64,000 nt of DNA, taken from assembly GCA_006937955.1 (NCBI GenBank), contig SSNP01000031.1:3061202-3125201 (forward strand). Direction: 5' to 3'. Below the pieces are notes generated by a model, which was not told the origin of the DNA, did no database searches, and saw only the letters and a program-made list of their open reading frames with translations. Position numbers and translations under genes: made by a program. The stretch is from Pachypanchax playfairii. Its lineage: Eukaryota > Chordata > Actinopteri > Cyprinodontiformes > Aplocheilidae. Of this stretch, positions 1 through 12,029 are shown one piece after another. Numbering within the stretch: position 1 is the stretch's first letter; each line of letters begins with the position of its first letter.

Positions 1-395
1 GAACAGAACCAATCTTGAACAATCAGTTTGTTTAGACTCTTTACGTTTCCTGCTCTGATGCTCCACCCCCCAACATGTGACTGCAGATTAAAACATTTGT
101 CAGTCTGACTGATGGAAGAAGGTTTAAACTTCCTCTTTCTTTCTCTTCTCTTTGCTCCTGCATCCATGTCTGCTTCTTTTGAACTCATATAGGGAGTTTG
201 GTGTCTCAAATCCCTCATTGCCATTGTTACACACCATAACAAATGGCAAAAAGGTAACAGATTAAGCAAAAATCCTTCAATCAGCACATAATCCAAAACA
301 AGAAAAAAATTAAGAAGAGTGATGTTTAAAGAAGAATAACATGTCAGAAATGATCAAAAATGTAAAAAAAAGCAAGTAAAATCACAAAGCCGCTC
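1..395. other. No gene seen (left edge)
   Basis: AT-rich sequence with no reading frame or repeat that I recognise. The minisatellite begins just after it. Confidence 0.5.
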
Positions 396-3370
396 CAATA
401 AGCTGTCTTAAAGCCAGAAGACTGCGTTAAAGCAGCAGGACTCTGCTTTAAAGCCACAAGACTCTGGGTTAAATCCACAAGACTCTACGTTTAAGCCACG
501 AGACTCTGCATTAAAGCCATGAGACTCTGCGTTAAAGTCAAGAGACTCTGCGTTAAAGCCATGAGACTGCATTAAAGCCATGAGACTGCGTTAAAGCCAT
601 GAGACTGCGTTAAAGCCATGAGACTGCGTTAAAGCCATGAGACTGTGTTAAAGCCACGAGAATGCGTTAAAGCCATGAGACTGCCTTAAAGCCATTACAC
701 TGCGTGAAAGCCACGAGACTGTGTTAAAGCAAGGAGATTCTGCGTTAAAGCCACAAGACTCTGTGTTTTAGCCACGAGACTCTGCATTAAAGCCATGAGA
801 CTCTGCGTTAAAGTCAAGAGACTCTGAGTTAAAGCCTTGAGACTCTGCATTAAAGCCATGAGACTGTGTGAAAGCCTGGAGACTCTGCATTAAAGCCATG
901 AGACTGTGTGAAAGCCTGGAGACTCTGCATTAAAGCCACAAGACTCTGTGTTTTAGCCAAGACGCTGTGTTAAAGCCTTGAGACTCTGCATTAAAGCCAT
1001 GAGACTGTGTGAAAGCCTGGAGACTCTGCATTAAAGCCACAAGACTCTGCGTTGAAGCCACGAGATTGTGTTAAAGCCACGAGACTCTGCGTTAAAGAAA
1101 CAAAACTCTGCGTTAAAGCCACAAGACTCTGCGTTAAAGCCACGAGACTCTGCGTTAAAGCCTTGAGACTCTGCTTTAAAGCCATAAGACTGCATTAAAG
1201 CCACAACTGTGTTAAAGCCACCAGACTCTGTATTAAAGCAACACGACCCTGCGTTTAAACCGTTTAGACTCTGCGTTTTAGCCAAGAGACTGTGTTAAAG
1301 CCACGACACTCTGTGTGAAAGCCAGGAGACTCTGCGTTAAAGCCACGAGACTCTGCGTTAAACCCATGAGACTGCATTAAAGCCATCAGACTGGGTTAAA
1401 GCCACAACTGCGTTAAAGCCATTTGACTGTGTTAAAGCCACAACTGCGATAAAGCCTTTAGACTGCGTTAAAGTCACCAGACTCTGTGTTTAAACCACGA
1501 GATTCTGCGTTTAATCCACGAGACTGTGTTAAAGCCACGAGACTCTGCGTTAAAGCCAAGAGACTGTGTAAAAGCCACAAGACTCTGCTTCAAAGTCAAA
1601 AAACTTGGTGTTAAAATCAAGACACTCTTTGTTAAAGCCACGAGACTGTGCGTTTCGGCCAAGGGACTGCATTAAAGCCACGAGACTGCGTTAAAGCCAC
1701 GAGACTCTTCGTTAAAGCCACGAGACCGCGTTAAAGCCACGAGACTGCGTTAAAGCCACGAGACTCTGCGTTAAAGCCACGAGACTGCATTAAAGACATC
1801 AGATTACGTTAAAGTCACAACTGCGTTAAAGCCAGCAGACTCTGCATTAAAGCGACACGACCCTGCGTTTAAACCACGAGACTCTGCGTTTAATCCACGG
1901 GACTGTGTTAAAGCCACGAGACTCTGCATTAAAACCACTAGACTGTGTGAAAGCCAGGAGACTCTGCGTTAAAGCAAGGAGACTCTGCGTTAAAGCCACA
2001 AGACTCTGTGTTAAAGCCACGAGACTCTGCGTTTTAGTCACGAGACTCTGCGTTTAAACCACAAGACTCTGCGTTTAAACCACGGGACTGTGTTAAAGCC
2101 ACGAGACTCTGCATTAAAACCACGAGACTGTGTGAAAGCCAGGAGACTCTGCGTTAAAGCAAGGAGACTCTGCGTTAAAGCAAGGAGACTCTGCGTTAAA
2201 GCCACAAGACTCTGTGTTAAAGCCACGAGTCTCTGTGTTTTAGCCAAGAGACTGTGTTAAAGCCACAAGACTCTGTGTTAAAGCAACGAGACTGTGCGTT
2301 TTGGCCAAGGGACTGCATTAAAGCCACGAGACTCTTCGTTAAAGCAACGAGACTGCGTTAAAGCCACGAGACTGCGTTAAAGACATCAGATTACGTTAAA
2401 GCCACAACTGCGTTAAAGCCAGCAGACTCTGCATTAAAGCGACACGACCCTGCGTTTAAACCACGAGACTCTGCGTTTAATCCACGGGACTGTGTTAAAG
2501 CCACGAGACTCTGCATTAAAACCACGAGACTGTGTGAAAGCCAGGAGACTCTGCGTTAAAGCAAGGAGACTCTGCGTTAAAGCCACAAGACTCTGTGTTA
2601 AAGCCACGAGACTTTGCGTTTTAGTCACGAGACTCTGCGTTTAAACCACGAGACTCTGCGTTTAATCCACGGGACTGTGTTAAAGCCACGAGACTCTGCA
2701 TTAAAACCACGAGACTGTGTGAAAGCCACGAGACTCTGCGTTTTAGTCACGAGACTCTGCGTTAAAGCCACGAGACTCTGCGTTAAAGCCATCAGACTGC
2801 GTTAAAGCCACGAGACTCTGCGTTAAAGCCATCAGACTGCGTTAAAGCCACAACTGTGTTAAAGCAATCAGCCTGCTTTAAAGCGACCAGACTCTGCATT
2901 AAAGGGACAAAGCCCTGCGTTTAAACCACGAGACTGTGTTAAAGCCACGAGTCTCTGTGTTTTAGCCAAGAGACTGTGTTAAAGCCACAAGACTCTGTGT
3001 TAAAGCCACAAGACTCTGTGTTAAAGCTACAAGACTCTGTGTTAAAGCCACAAGACTCTGTGTTAAAGCCACAAGACTCTGTGTTAAAGCTACAAGACTC
3101 TGTGTTAAAGCTACAAGACTCTGTGTTAAAGCTACAAGACTCTGTGTTAAAGCCACAAGACTCTGCGTTAAAGAAGCCACAAGACTCTGCGTTAAAGAAG
3201 CCACAAGACTCTGCGTTATAGAAGCCACGAGACTCCACATTAAAGCCACGAGACTCTGCGTTTTACGCCATGAGACTGCTTTAAAGTAAAAAAACTCTGC
3301 GTTAAAGCCACAAGACTGCGTTAAAGCCACGAGACTATACATTTTAGCCATGAGATTGTGTGATTAAAAT
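396..3370. repeat. Variable minisatellite, about 21-bp unit
   Basis: About 3 kb of tandem units built around GTTAAAGCCACGAGACTCTGC. Unit length varies: 19-bp units lacking CT dominate near 550-700, 21-bp units occur through most of the array, and 24-bp units occur near 3170-3220. The block 3000-3165 is the most homogeneous, with clean 21-mers that read ACAAGACTCTGTGTTAAAGC. A higher-order duplication is visible: about 207 bp at 1834-2040 recur at 2421-2627 (offset 587 bp) with only a few substitutions. Because 21 is a multiple of three, heptad-repeat reading frames such as LVALTQS and SCGFNTE (minus strand) and LKPQDSV (plus strand) stay open in several frames at once. I read this as a by-product of period and low stop density, not as evidence of a protein. 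No adjoining gene is recognisable. Confidence 0.92.
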
Positions 3371-4130
3371 TCACTTCAGAGTTCCCAGAGTCTCCATAAA
3401 ACTAAATAAAACAATTGTTGTGATTTTAGTACAAGTCAGTGTTTGATGGATGAAATCAAACAGAAACCGCCTTTTGTCTCATTAAAACACAAGTGCATAA
3501 CTATAAATCCATTAAGTGACAGCATGAACGCATTAAGCTCTGTACACGTGCAGAGCAACAGCTCATAAACGCTGCAGCGGCGCTTCATCCTGCAATTTTA
3601 CTGTCTCACACACACACTAGTTTATTAAACACTCGAGGAGTCCAACACGAAAATCTCGAGCATGGGGGACTGCCCCCAGCTTGTTCTGAATAATCTACAG
3701 GATCCATATTCAGGTTCAGGTGTTATTTATTAGATGAGTAGAGTTTTAAAGGCATATAGTGTTTCAGTTTGTTGGTGCTTCCTGTCGATGATGAAGGAAT
3801 TCTAATTTTTCCTTATGTTCTGCAAAAACAGATTGGTGCAGTTTTTCAGTCCAACTCTGCTGCTGTTTCCTTTTAAAGTTGGAATAAAATTTGACCCAGT
3901 TTTTAACTGGTGGCGGAAAGGGAAAATAATATGAAACTTCCTGACCTGAACCAATGAAACTGGAGCTGCTGATGATGAATAAGATAATGATTGAAGTCAA
4001 TTTAAAGTGAAGACAGAGGACCTGATAATGTGAGGAGAATATATCAGCATGACTGTGTTAAAGCAAAGTGACTAAGACAGACTAACATTCTGGAGTAAAG
4101 ACATCACAATCAGCAGGAAGCAGCTGGTTG
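3371..4130. other. No gene seen
   Basis: Unique-looking AT-rich sequence with a short CA run near 3608. A 78-codon minus-strand frame (3764-4000) begins with a hydrophobic stretch but has no recognisable family and no supporting context. Confidence 0.4.
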
Positions 4131-5470
4131 TAGGACTAGGCCATATCATACCTTTCGCGGTAATACCGGTAAAATGTTTGGGAATGATAAGAAAATGAAA
4201 TATCGCGATAGAATATCAGACCTGCCAACCTATACGAATTTTGCGTAGCAAGTACACAATTTGGCATCTAAATACGCAGGTACGACTCGCCCCTCTAAAC
4301 TGCGCTAAAAGCTGTGCGCATGTGAGTTCTGTAAAAAAAAATATGCTGGAGTGTGGTGAAGAAGTTTCAGCCAATCATTGCAGAAAAGCAAAGAAAACAA
4401 AGTCTGCCTGACCTACAGCGTAACACCCCTGCCTCCCTTCGTCCTGTGTCCTGCTGCCCGCTCCTTTTAAGTAAGTATCTCTCTGTCCTCTAGTTCCCTA
4501 CTCGCTGCTGTTCTGGCGTTTAAAAAAAGTTAAATTCTCTTGGTGTGTGTGAGGACCCGGGTCTGTGTGTGTCAGCGGATCGGCCAGCCTTCGGTGAATG
4601 TGAACCTTTACATCTAAACTTATGGGCACAACACACTGGAGGCGACAATCGACCTCCATAACCCATTGCTATTGCTTTGATAACCTTACGTGGGAGGCAA
4701 CGAGCAGTCCGTCAATGAAACCTCTACTGATTGGTTCTCGACTGCGCTGGCGTTGCTAGCCCGCCTATGAACGATACCAGAACATCACCAGAACAGGTTA
4801 ATCTAGTCAGCCAAACTGACAAATTTTGTGTAATAACATTAAATATTGTATTTTAAGTAATGTTGAATATAAATATGTTTGATCATTTTAATTGTCCAGC
4901 ACTGGATAAAACTCCACTGTTGTGTCCAGTGTCAGTCTCAGGAAACGTCCCACTGTGCTGTAGAAACAGTTCTCCATGCAGCAGGTCACACTGACGAGAT
5001 GCTGAGTGAAGACAAACACTCCTCAATGTGCAGCAGGATGGTGTCACACACCTGGAAAACAGTTTTTCATTATAATAAGTTACAACCATCTACTAGTCAT
5101 AATTTTAAACTTCATTATGTTTATTTCTTTACAGACTTCGCTATCACTGGGTTTTGCAAGTTTCCCTTCTGTTCAGTTTTATTCTACCAGAAAACAAAAA
5201 GAACACATTGTTCTTAGTTCTGTTCTTATAATGGCCGGTACTTTTTTAATCACAACTCCGATGTTCATTAGTATTCATCAGCTACCACTGTTGAAACCAC
5301 GCCTAGCATGCTGCTGGCTAAAAGCTGTAGCATAAAACGTAACAAACAGGAAGAGAGAACGTCTGCTGTTGCCATGCGCAGTGGGGCAGGATACCTTGCT
5401 CTCATAAGCTAGTTTATTAGCCAATCAGAGTCCAGCAAATTCACATAATGAATATTAATAAGTTGCAGCC
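4131..5470. other. Possible decayed DNA-transposon sequence, unresolved
   Basis: The stretch from about 4138 (a palindromic CGGTAATACCGG core with nearby CG-rich motifs) to about 4270 has a texture I associate with hAT-like fish repeats. I could not pair it with an inverted partner or a target-site duplication. Frames of 109 and 112 codons at 4879-5335 match nothing I know. Treat this as unannotated. Confidence 0.2.
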
Positions 5471-5757
5471 CGAAATAAAGACATTGAAAGGTCTGTTAAT
5501 CAATGTTTCGTAACATTTTTTAGATATAAAATGTTTCACATTACGGGTTAATACTTAAGAAATAACCACAAAGTCATGAAACTTATGTGAAATGACCTCT
5601 TTAATACAGGGTGAAACAATCTGTTGAAATCTGCACAGAGCTGTTCCTGTGTGTTGCGCTGAATAACCTGCTGGTGTCAATGATATCCACACTGAAGGTG
5701 AGTGTCATAGAGAAGAAGGGAACACGTATGAAACTTCGACACCAACTGGAAACTCTG

Positions 5758-5783
5758 GAGAGAGAGAGAGAGAGAGAGAGAGA
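5758..5783. repeat. (GA)n microsatellite
   Basis: About 13 uninterrupted GA dinucleotides. Confidence 0.95.
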
Positions 5784-8509
5784 CTGCTGCCAAACTGGCT
5801 CAGATGGACCTTTATACCAAGGAATACACAGGAACTGTATTACAATACAGGTTGTTTTTTTTTCCTTAGAGCGATCAGTGATCTAAAAACAAAATAAAGA
5901 TTTGTAAAATGTGAAATCCTCATCATGTTCAAAATATTTAAATTTATTCAAACTTGAATATTATTGTTCATACAAGCTTGAAAATGCTTCATTCAGACTG
6001 CTGAACAGGGTGTATTTAAAGAAGGGAAGAGCCTGAACTGATTTCCAGACATCAAGTTCACAACATGAAGATTAAAGATTGAAGTAAAAATTAATATTTT
6101 TATCATTGTAAGTATGAAATATATAATAGAATATTTAAAATATAAAAAATACTGTTAGTGAATTAATGTTAGACCTTCACGAATGTTTTGCATTGAAACT
6201 ACCACATGTTCATATTACAAAGGCTGGAGAGATGCATCCAGATTCTTTTTAATTGACATATTTTAATTTCCTGTTTTATAATATAAGGCTTACTGGAGCT
6301 TGGTTGGGTTTGTTGGACGTCACCAGAACATTTCCCTTATTTTGAAATCCAAACCTTGACAGGTATTGATGAACCAGAGTTGGTTTGCAAAAAGGTGCAA
6401 CTTCCATGATGTGGAACTGGTTTTCCCTCATCAGACACAGCAAAACACAGTTTGTTACAAAACCTGCAAGTGGACCATTAGTGAACAAGGAAACATGCAA
6501 AATTTGCTGTGAATTTTTAAAGTATGTTGTGTCGTAAGTTATAGCAATATCACAAATTTTCAAATATATATCATGATAAATATTTGTGGCCATATTGTCC
6601 TGCTCTAGGTGGTTGCCATGGTGATAGCAGAGACCTGGTCATTTGATTGTTCTTCAACTAACTATAATAAAGGAGGAAACATGACTGTTTCATCATTTTC
6701 ATCAAAGAAGAAGCTGTTTTCACTTGCTGTGATTAAAGCTGTTCATGTTTAACTTTAATCATCTTTTAAAGCTCAGTTTAAATTCAGTTTGATTAAACCT
6801 GTTAACAGATGAATCAGCTGAAACCTTCACAGATCTGTTTTCAAGGTTTTACCTAACTTCAGAATAAATAAATAATCATAAATCTGTCAGAATCACTGGA
6901 AAGCAGGTGACGGTGAACATTAAGATGTTGGTTTGGTGTAAAACTCTTTAATTAGTTTTATTAACACAGACTGCTGACTCAGCTGAAACTGCTGCTGCTG
7001 CAGAGTCGCACTGAATCTTCTCATCAATTTGGATCTGAAAGGGATCTGACCTGAGTTTATCAGGTCAGATCCAAAAGATGGATTGTGAAACCTGCTGTGA
7101 GAGTGTGACATCATGCGCTGATGAGACACAAACAGGAAGTCTTTGTGACCTGACGTATGCTCAGATTTAAGTTTCCATCCTCAACAAACTGATAATTTAT
7201 TGATGTTCTGCAGCTTCACACGAAGCTGCTGCCAACAAACGCAGATTAACGTGCAGACGAACAGTCGAACTCTCAACATTTCCATCCATGAATTATTTAA
7301 AAAACAACACAAATGAGTTTTAAACCTGAGCCAAACTCCGAGAGGAAGAAAAGAGGAGCTGACAACAGCAGCCTTGTGTCTTCATGGCAGCTAGAAAAGA
7401 AGACTAAGCCTGATATCTATCTACACAAACACACACAGAGAACAGCACAATCAACACAATGACCATTTCAGATAACAAGTCACCAGGGAAACATTTTAAC
7501 TTTGCACAGAGTGAAACTGAGCATCGGGAGTCCGAAAACATAAAGGACCTGCAGCAGAATCAAACATCCAACCCTGTTTTACCCAAATAATCCTCCAAAT
7601 CAATCAATATTCCATTTTATCCACGTTTTAATATCAATTATTAAAAACAGTCTCAGTATTTAGTGATTTTTGTATCACATTTAAAACAGAAACAGTTTAA
7701 GAGCTCAGAGGTTCTGGTGCTACACACAGAACTCTCAGGTTCTGGATTCACGTGGTTGTAGTTTCTACTGCTCCAGAGAAACTTGACTGTAACTTACTAT
7801 TTAGGAAAATATGAATATGGTCTTTTGACAAACATGTATGAATTTATACTGTAATTTATATTAGAATTTATAGTATTTATACCATCATTTATATCAGTAT
7901 TTATATTTATTTTTAATTGAATATTATATTTTTTTTTAATTTGAAGTAGTAACAGTTTTTTGAAATTCGTTCATAAACATTTTGAAGGTGTTGTAAAATA
8001 AACTTAAAAATAAATTAATAAATTTTAATAATGTGACAAACTTTTTTTTTTCATTTTCTTTTTTCTATTTATAGTTTTTTCATTTATTTCTTCTCCTGAA
8101 GGGAATCTGGAATCTCAATAAAAATCCAGTAACACTCGTACGTTTCCAGCGAGAGCAACAGATGATGTTGTTCTATTTGTCTGAAGAGACAACTCGGCTG
8201 AATGAGGCTAAAAATACAAAAGCAGCCGCAGCTGAAGTTTTTTTGTCTCTGTTGAAGCTGACAGAACATATTTCAGAAATCACAAGTTTACCTGCTAAAC
8301 ATGTTTAAAAATGTAAATGTTGTAAGTGCAGCTATAATGTGAAGAAATGAGTCGAGGAGCAGTTTTTTTTATTTTACCTAATTCTCAGTGGTCTTTTCAA
8401 TGAATATTCAGACTGAGAACTTTACATTTTAGATACCTCTTAGCTTCTCAAGCATTAAAGGGAGAATAAAATAATCTTTACAAAAATTTTCAGATTGTAG
8501 GAAGGATTT
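5784..8509. other. No gene seen
   Basis: AT-rich intergenic sequence. Short frames at 6276-6593 and 6920-7129 have no recognisable domains. 7800-8060 is very AT-rich and low in complexity. Confidence 0.45.
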
Positions 8510-10115
8510 TAAATCCAGCTTTGGGCCCCTGGTAGGGTCTCCTATGGCAAACAGGTCTTAGGTGACAGGTCAGACAAAGAGTAGTTCAGAAAACTCCTAT
8601 GAAGAAGTCAACATTAAGGACCGTGACATCGCCCAGTATGGCACAGCCGGGCCCCACCCTGGAACGAAGCCTGGGTTTGGGGTTCACATGCTTTTCGCAC
8701 GTGGCTTGCCCCAGATGGACAATGTGGAATCGTCGTCCTGTTGAGTCACCACCTGCAGAGGGAGCCATAGGGATCGGTTGCAGAGAGGACTGGGTGGTGG
8801 TTGGGAGTGGGTGTATAGAGGACTGGATGGCGATCAGGGGTGGGTGCAGAGAGGACTGTGCGGCGATCAGGGTCGGGTGCAGAGAGGACTGGGCGGCGGT
8901 CTGGGTCGGGTGCAAAGAGGACTGGAAGGCAGTCAGGGTCGGGTGCAGAGAGGACTGGGCGGCAGTCAGGGTCGAGTGCAGAGAGGACTGGACTGCAATT
9001 GGAAGTGGGTGCAGAAAGTACTGGACTACGATCAGGAGTAGGTGCAGAGAGGACTGGACGGCTGTCGGGAGTAGGTGCAGAGAGGACTGGACGGCGGTCG
9101 GGAGTGGGTGCCTCGACGGCCTGGTCCCCCTCATTGGGAGGGAAGGAGCCTGAGCTTCTGCGAGATGTTGGGCTCAGGCCTAGTTGGGCTCACCTCCACG
9201 CACAGCTTGTGCTCTGGATCTCAACTCCTCAAGAAGGGTTGGATGCTCAATTTTTCTGGTGCTGCCCGCAGGGAGAGGTGGTGAGGAGTGTCCAGAGAGG
9301 TGGCGTGGTCCACCGGCGGATGAGCGTGAGCTGGGACTGCCGACAGGTGGGGATCAGCTTTAGAGATGCTGACAGCTGGAAGTGCTCACCGGCTACGAGG
9401 AAGGCTGGCTGCAAGCAGACGGACACCACTCGGCAGAGCTGGCTTGGAGAAAGAAAGGAGATCAATGCTGGTTCAATTTGGAGGATGTCATGAAGGTTTT
9501 GCTCCAAAAATGATATTCTGCCGTGGTGATCATGTTTGTTGGACGTAACGACAGTAACTAACGGGGGCGGGACTTGGCGAAAGGTCAATTAAAGGATTGT
9601 TCTATTCTATTCTATTTTTCTTGGGGTCCCTGGGAGGACTACTAGATGGTGCTCCAAATGGGGACTCCATTGTTCTACTGGGGGACTTCAACATCCACGT
9701 GGGCAACGACAGTGAGAAGTGAAGAGCGGTGATCAGGAAGAATGGTCTCCCCCATCTGAACTCGTGTTCTGTTATTGGACTTCTGTGCAAGTCACAGTTC
9801 GTTCATAACAAATACCATGTTTGAGCACAAGAGTGTTGATAAGTACACATGGCACCAGGACACTCTAGGCTGGAGGTCGGTGATCGACTTTATAGTTGTG
9901 TCATTTGACCTTCAGCCATGTGTCTTAGACACTCAGGTGAAGGCCTGTCACCTGGTGGGGGACACCAGAAGTAAGACATGCCAAAAGGCTAAAGGAGTTC
10001 TATCAGGTCTTGATGGCTTGTTGGACTACTGAGGCAGCTGGCGGGTACTGGCAGGCCAAGCGGAGGCAAAAACTTGGATTTGGGAGGAGTTTGGAGAGGC
10101 CATGGAAGAGGACTG
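8510..10115 (+). mobile_element. Rex-like non-LTR retrotransposon remnant with internal deletions
   Basis: Three blocks in plus orientation resemble one common fish LINE. 8515-8770 resembles its 5' leader (VQKTPMKK-like and RTVTSPSMAQPGPTLE-like peptides). 9115-9300 resembles the region before the endonuclease (GLTSTHSLCSG-like). 9625-10110 covers the endonuclease C-terminal half and the linker toward the reverse transcriptase. The endonuclease part is recognisable from VLLGDFNIHVGND near 9673-9712 and from the ITNTMFEHKSVDKYTWHQD and IDFIVVS blocks near 9795-9905. The protein is broken by a stop near 9720 and by missing segments, and the reverse transcriptase is absent. A (TTCTA)n tract at 9599-9618 marks one junction. 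I place it in the Rex/RTE/CR1 group by recall and am unsure of the exact clade. Confidence 0.7.
8775..9110. repeat. 33-bp GC-rich minisatellite inside the LINE remnant
   Basis: About ten copies of a 33-bp unit of the type GGTGCAGAGAGGACTGG followed by CGGCGGTCGGGAGT. The period is a multiple of three, so all three plus frames and one minus frame stay open (11-residue repeats such as GCREDWAAVRV). It sits between LINE leader-like and LINE body-like sequence, so it probably expanded within the element. I do not consider the frames coding. Confidence 0.85.
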
Positions 10116-12029
10116 TCAGTCGTCTTTATTTCACATGTGAACATGCGAGTTTGTAGTGGGGGTTCTATAAATGTAACAGTGAATTATTTTATATGTCTGG
10201 TTCATATTAGATTTATTTGTCTTTTTTATTTGCATGTATCTTTTAATGTCCAGAATTGTTCTTTTGACACTTGTATCAGTTAGTGAAAAGTAATATAACA
10301 TTAGTTGCATCTGCTGTTAAACAACAAACTTTTTATGTTTTTGTCTGATTTATTACTGACCTGATGAGTTCAGACAGAGACTCGGGACCTGTAAGGCTGA
10401 TCTGGGAGCTGTTGATCATACAGAACAATAAAGCAGCATGTTGTTGTTCCTCTGTGTGTTTAATGTAAATTCATGTTGCTGCTGTTTGCTCTGAAGTGGG
10501 ACGATGATGGACGATCTTCTCACCTCCACTGTTGCATTTTCATTGTTTCTATGGGCCCGTATCGACCTCACTTCTGTAATCCACTCATCTGTTTAATGGG
10601 CTGCAGGGGGGACAGACAGTTTGTTTCTATGGCAACAAGTGGTTCATGTGATCTGAGGTTTGCTGGTTTGAATCCCACAGCGACTCAGAGTCTGCAGTCA
10701 CTGGGAATTTACATGACGAGCATCTTAAATTTGGTTTGAATGTTTTATCCTTTTTGTTTGTTTTTTATTTTCAGCTTCGATCGTTTGAAAAATTAATCTG
10801 TTTATAATTTGCAATAACCTCAAAGATTAAGATAAAATAAAACAAGTGTTTTATTTGAACCTCCATGTCCTTGTTTTGTGACTGAAAAAGCTTGGTTAAA
10901 GTGTTTGGACCGGTCTGGTACTGAGGCTCTGCACTACTCCATCTTGGATTAGTTGATGTTATCAGTGAGGAATGTGTTATTTTTCCTCATCAGGCATGTA
11001 GCTGTGACATTCACCTTGGAGGGCACCTTATGAAGATAAAGACACAATGAGTATTTCTCCTCCATCAGCAGAGTGTGACATCTGAACAATGAGGTTCTGC
11101 AGGTTTTCACTCATCTTCCTGTCAGAACTGGTTCTGGTTCACGGGTTACTGCTCGTTACTGCTCGTTACTGCAGGAATCACTGAGATGCTGCTAGCTAAC
11201 CACTGATATGTTCAAACTAAACACTGATTTATCGTTCACATATTTCCTAATAGGTAATTATGGGATAAATGTTGGACTTGATAAGTTGTATTTCCAGACT
11301 CCAACTGTTTGCTAACTGTTTTAGTTACAGGATGTTTTTGTGAATTAGTCGTTACATTGTTGTTAAATCATTGACTGAATCTTCTCTGACATTTTGTTCA
11401 CTTTGTGATTGTTGATTTGTCGACTTGTTCCTAACTTGTTGCTGGATTCATGTTGAATGGTTGCTGCTTCTGGCTGTTGACTGACTGGTTTCTTCTTGAC
11501 TCATTCATAACTTGTTGCTGACTTGTTATCAGAGTCTGTCATGTCTCTTCATGTTACTGTTTTGAGATTTGTCCTCAGTGAAGTTGAGTTGGTGGCAGAC
11601 TGCTGCTAACTGAGTGTGTCCCTCCCTGTTCTGACAAGTTAATCCAGCTGTTGTGTATTTTGGGATGTCGAACCTGTGTGTGAGCAGTGAAGCAGAACTT
11701 TCTGAACAGATCATTACAGTAACCAGATGGTGTTGCTTGAAGAACAAGGTGACCTGTGAGCTGCGAGGGTCAACGACCTCACATCCATCAAACATACTGA
11801 TGTACCGTTTGCAGCTCCATGAGAAGTAGAAATCCTTTATGATGTCTTTAAGGAACAACATGCTTCAACGGTTTCTCCAAATCGTTCACCATTAAAAATA
11901 CATGAGATCAGCAGAACAAAGTGTCAGCAGAGAGTAAATAACTGAAACACATGAAGGCTACTTCTGCTGGACTTACTTCAGACCACTCAGGTCATGGATT
12001 CAAATCAAATTAGAGTTTAAAATACATTC
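10116..12029. other. No gene seen
   Basis: Unique-looking sequence. The 88-codon frame at 10473-10739 and the 110-codon minus frame at 11529-11861 have no recognisable family. GGTTTGAATCCCAC near 10668 resembles a polymerase III B box but has no tRNA fold around it. Confidence 0.4.

Noticed and set aside
2962..3351. 129-codon repetitive ORF (LVALTQS heptads) as a real protein
   Set aside because: The frame follows from a 21-bp tandem repeat with no stop. Other frames and the other strand are equally open, and no promoter or gene context is present.
396..3370. CRISPR-like array
   Set aside because: Units are contiguous without unique spacers and the DNA is from a eukaryote; it is a minisatellite.
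4131..6610. A hAT element bounded by GGCCATAT motifs at about 4139 and 6590
   Set aside because: The two motifs are in the same orientation, not inverted, and no target duplication is visible.
8586..9493. Overlapping 180-217 codon ORFs on both strands as genes
   Set aside because: They arise from the 33-bp minisatellite inside a LINE remnant. Three plus frames and one minus frame are open at once.
10655..10685. tRNA-like B box GGTTTGAATCC
   Set aside because: No matching A box at the right distance and no cloverleaf. At most a decayed SINE trace.
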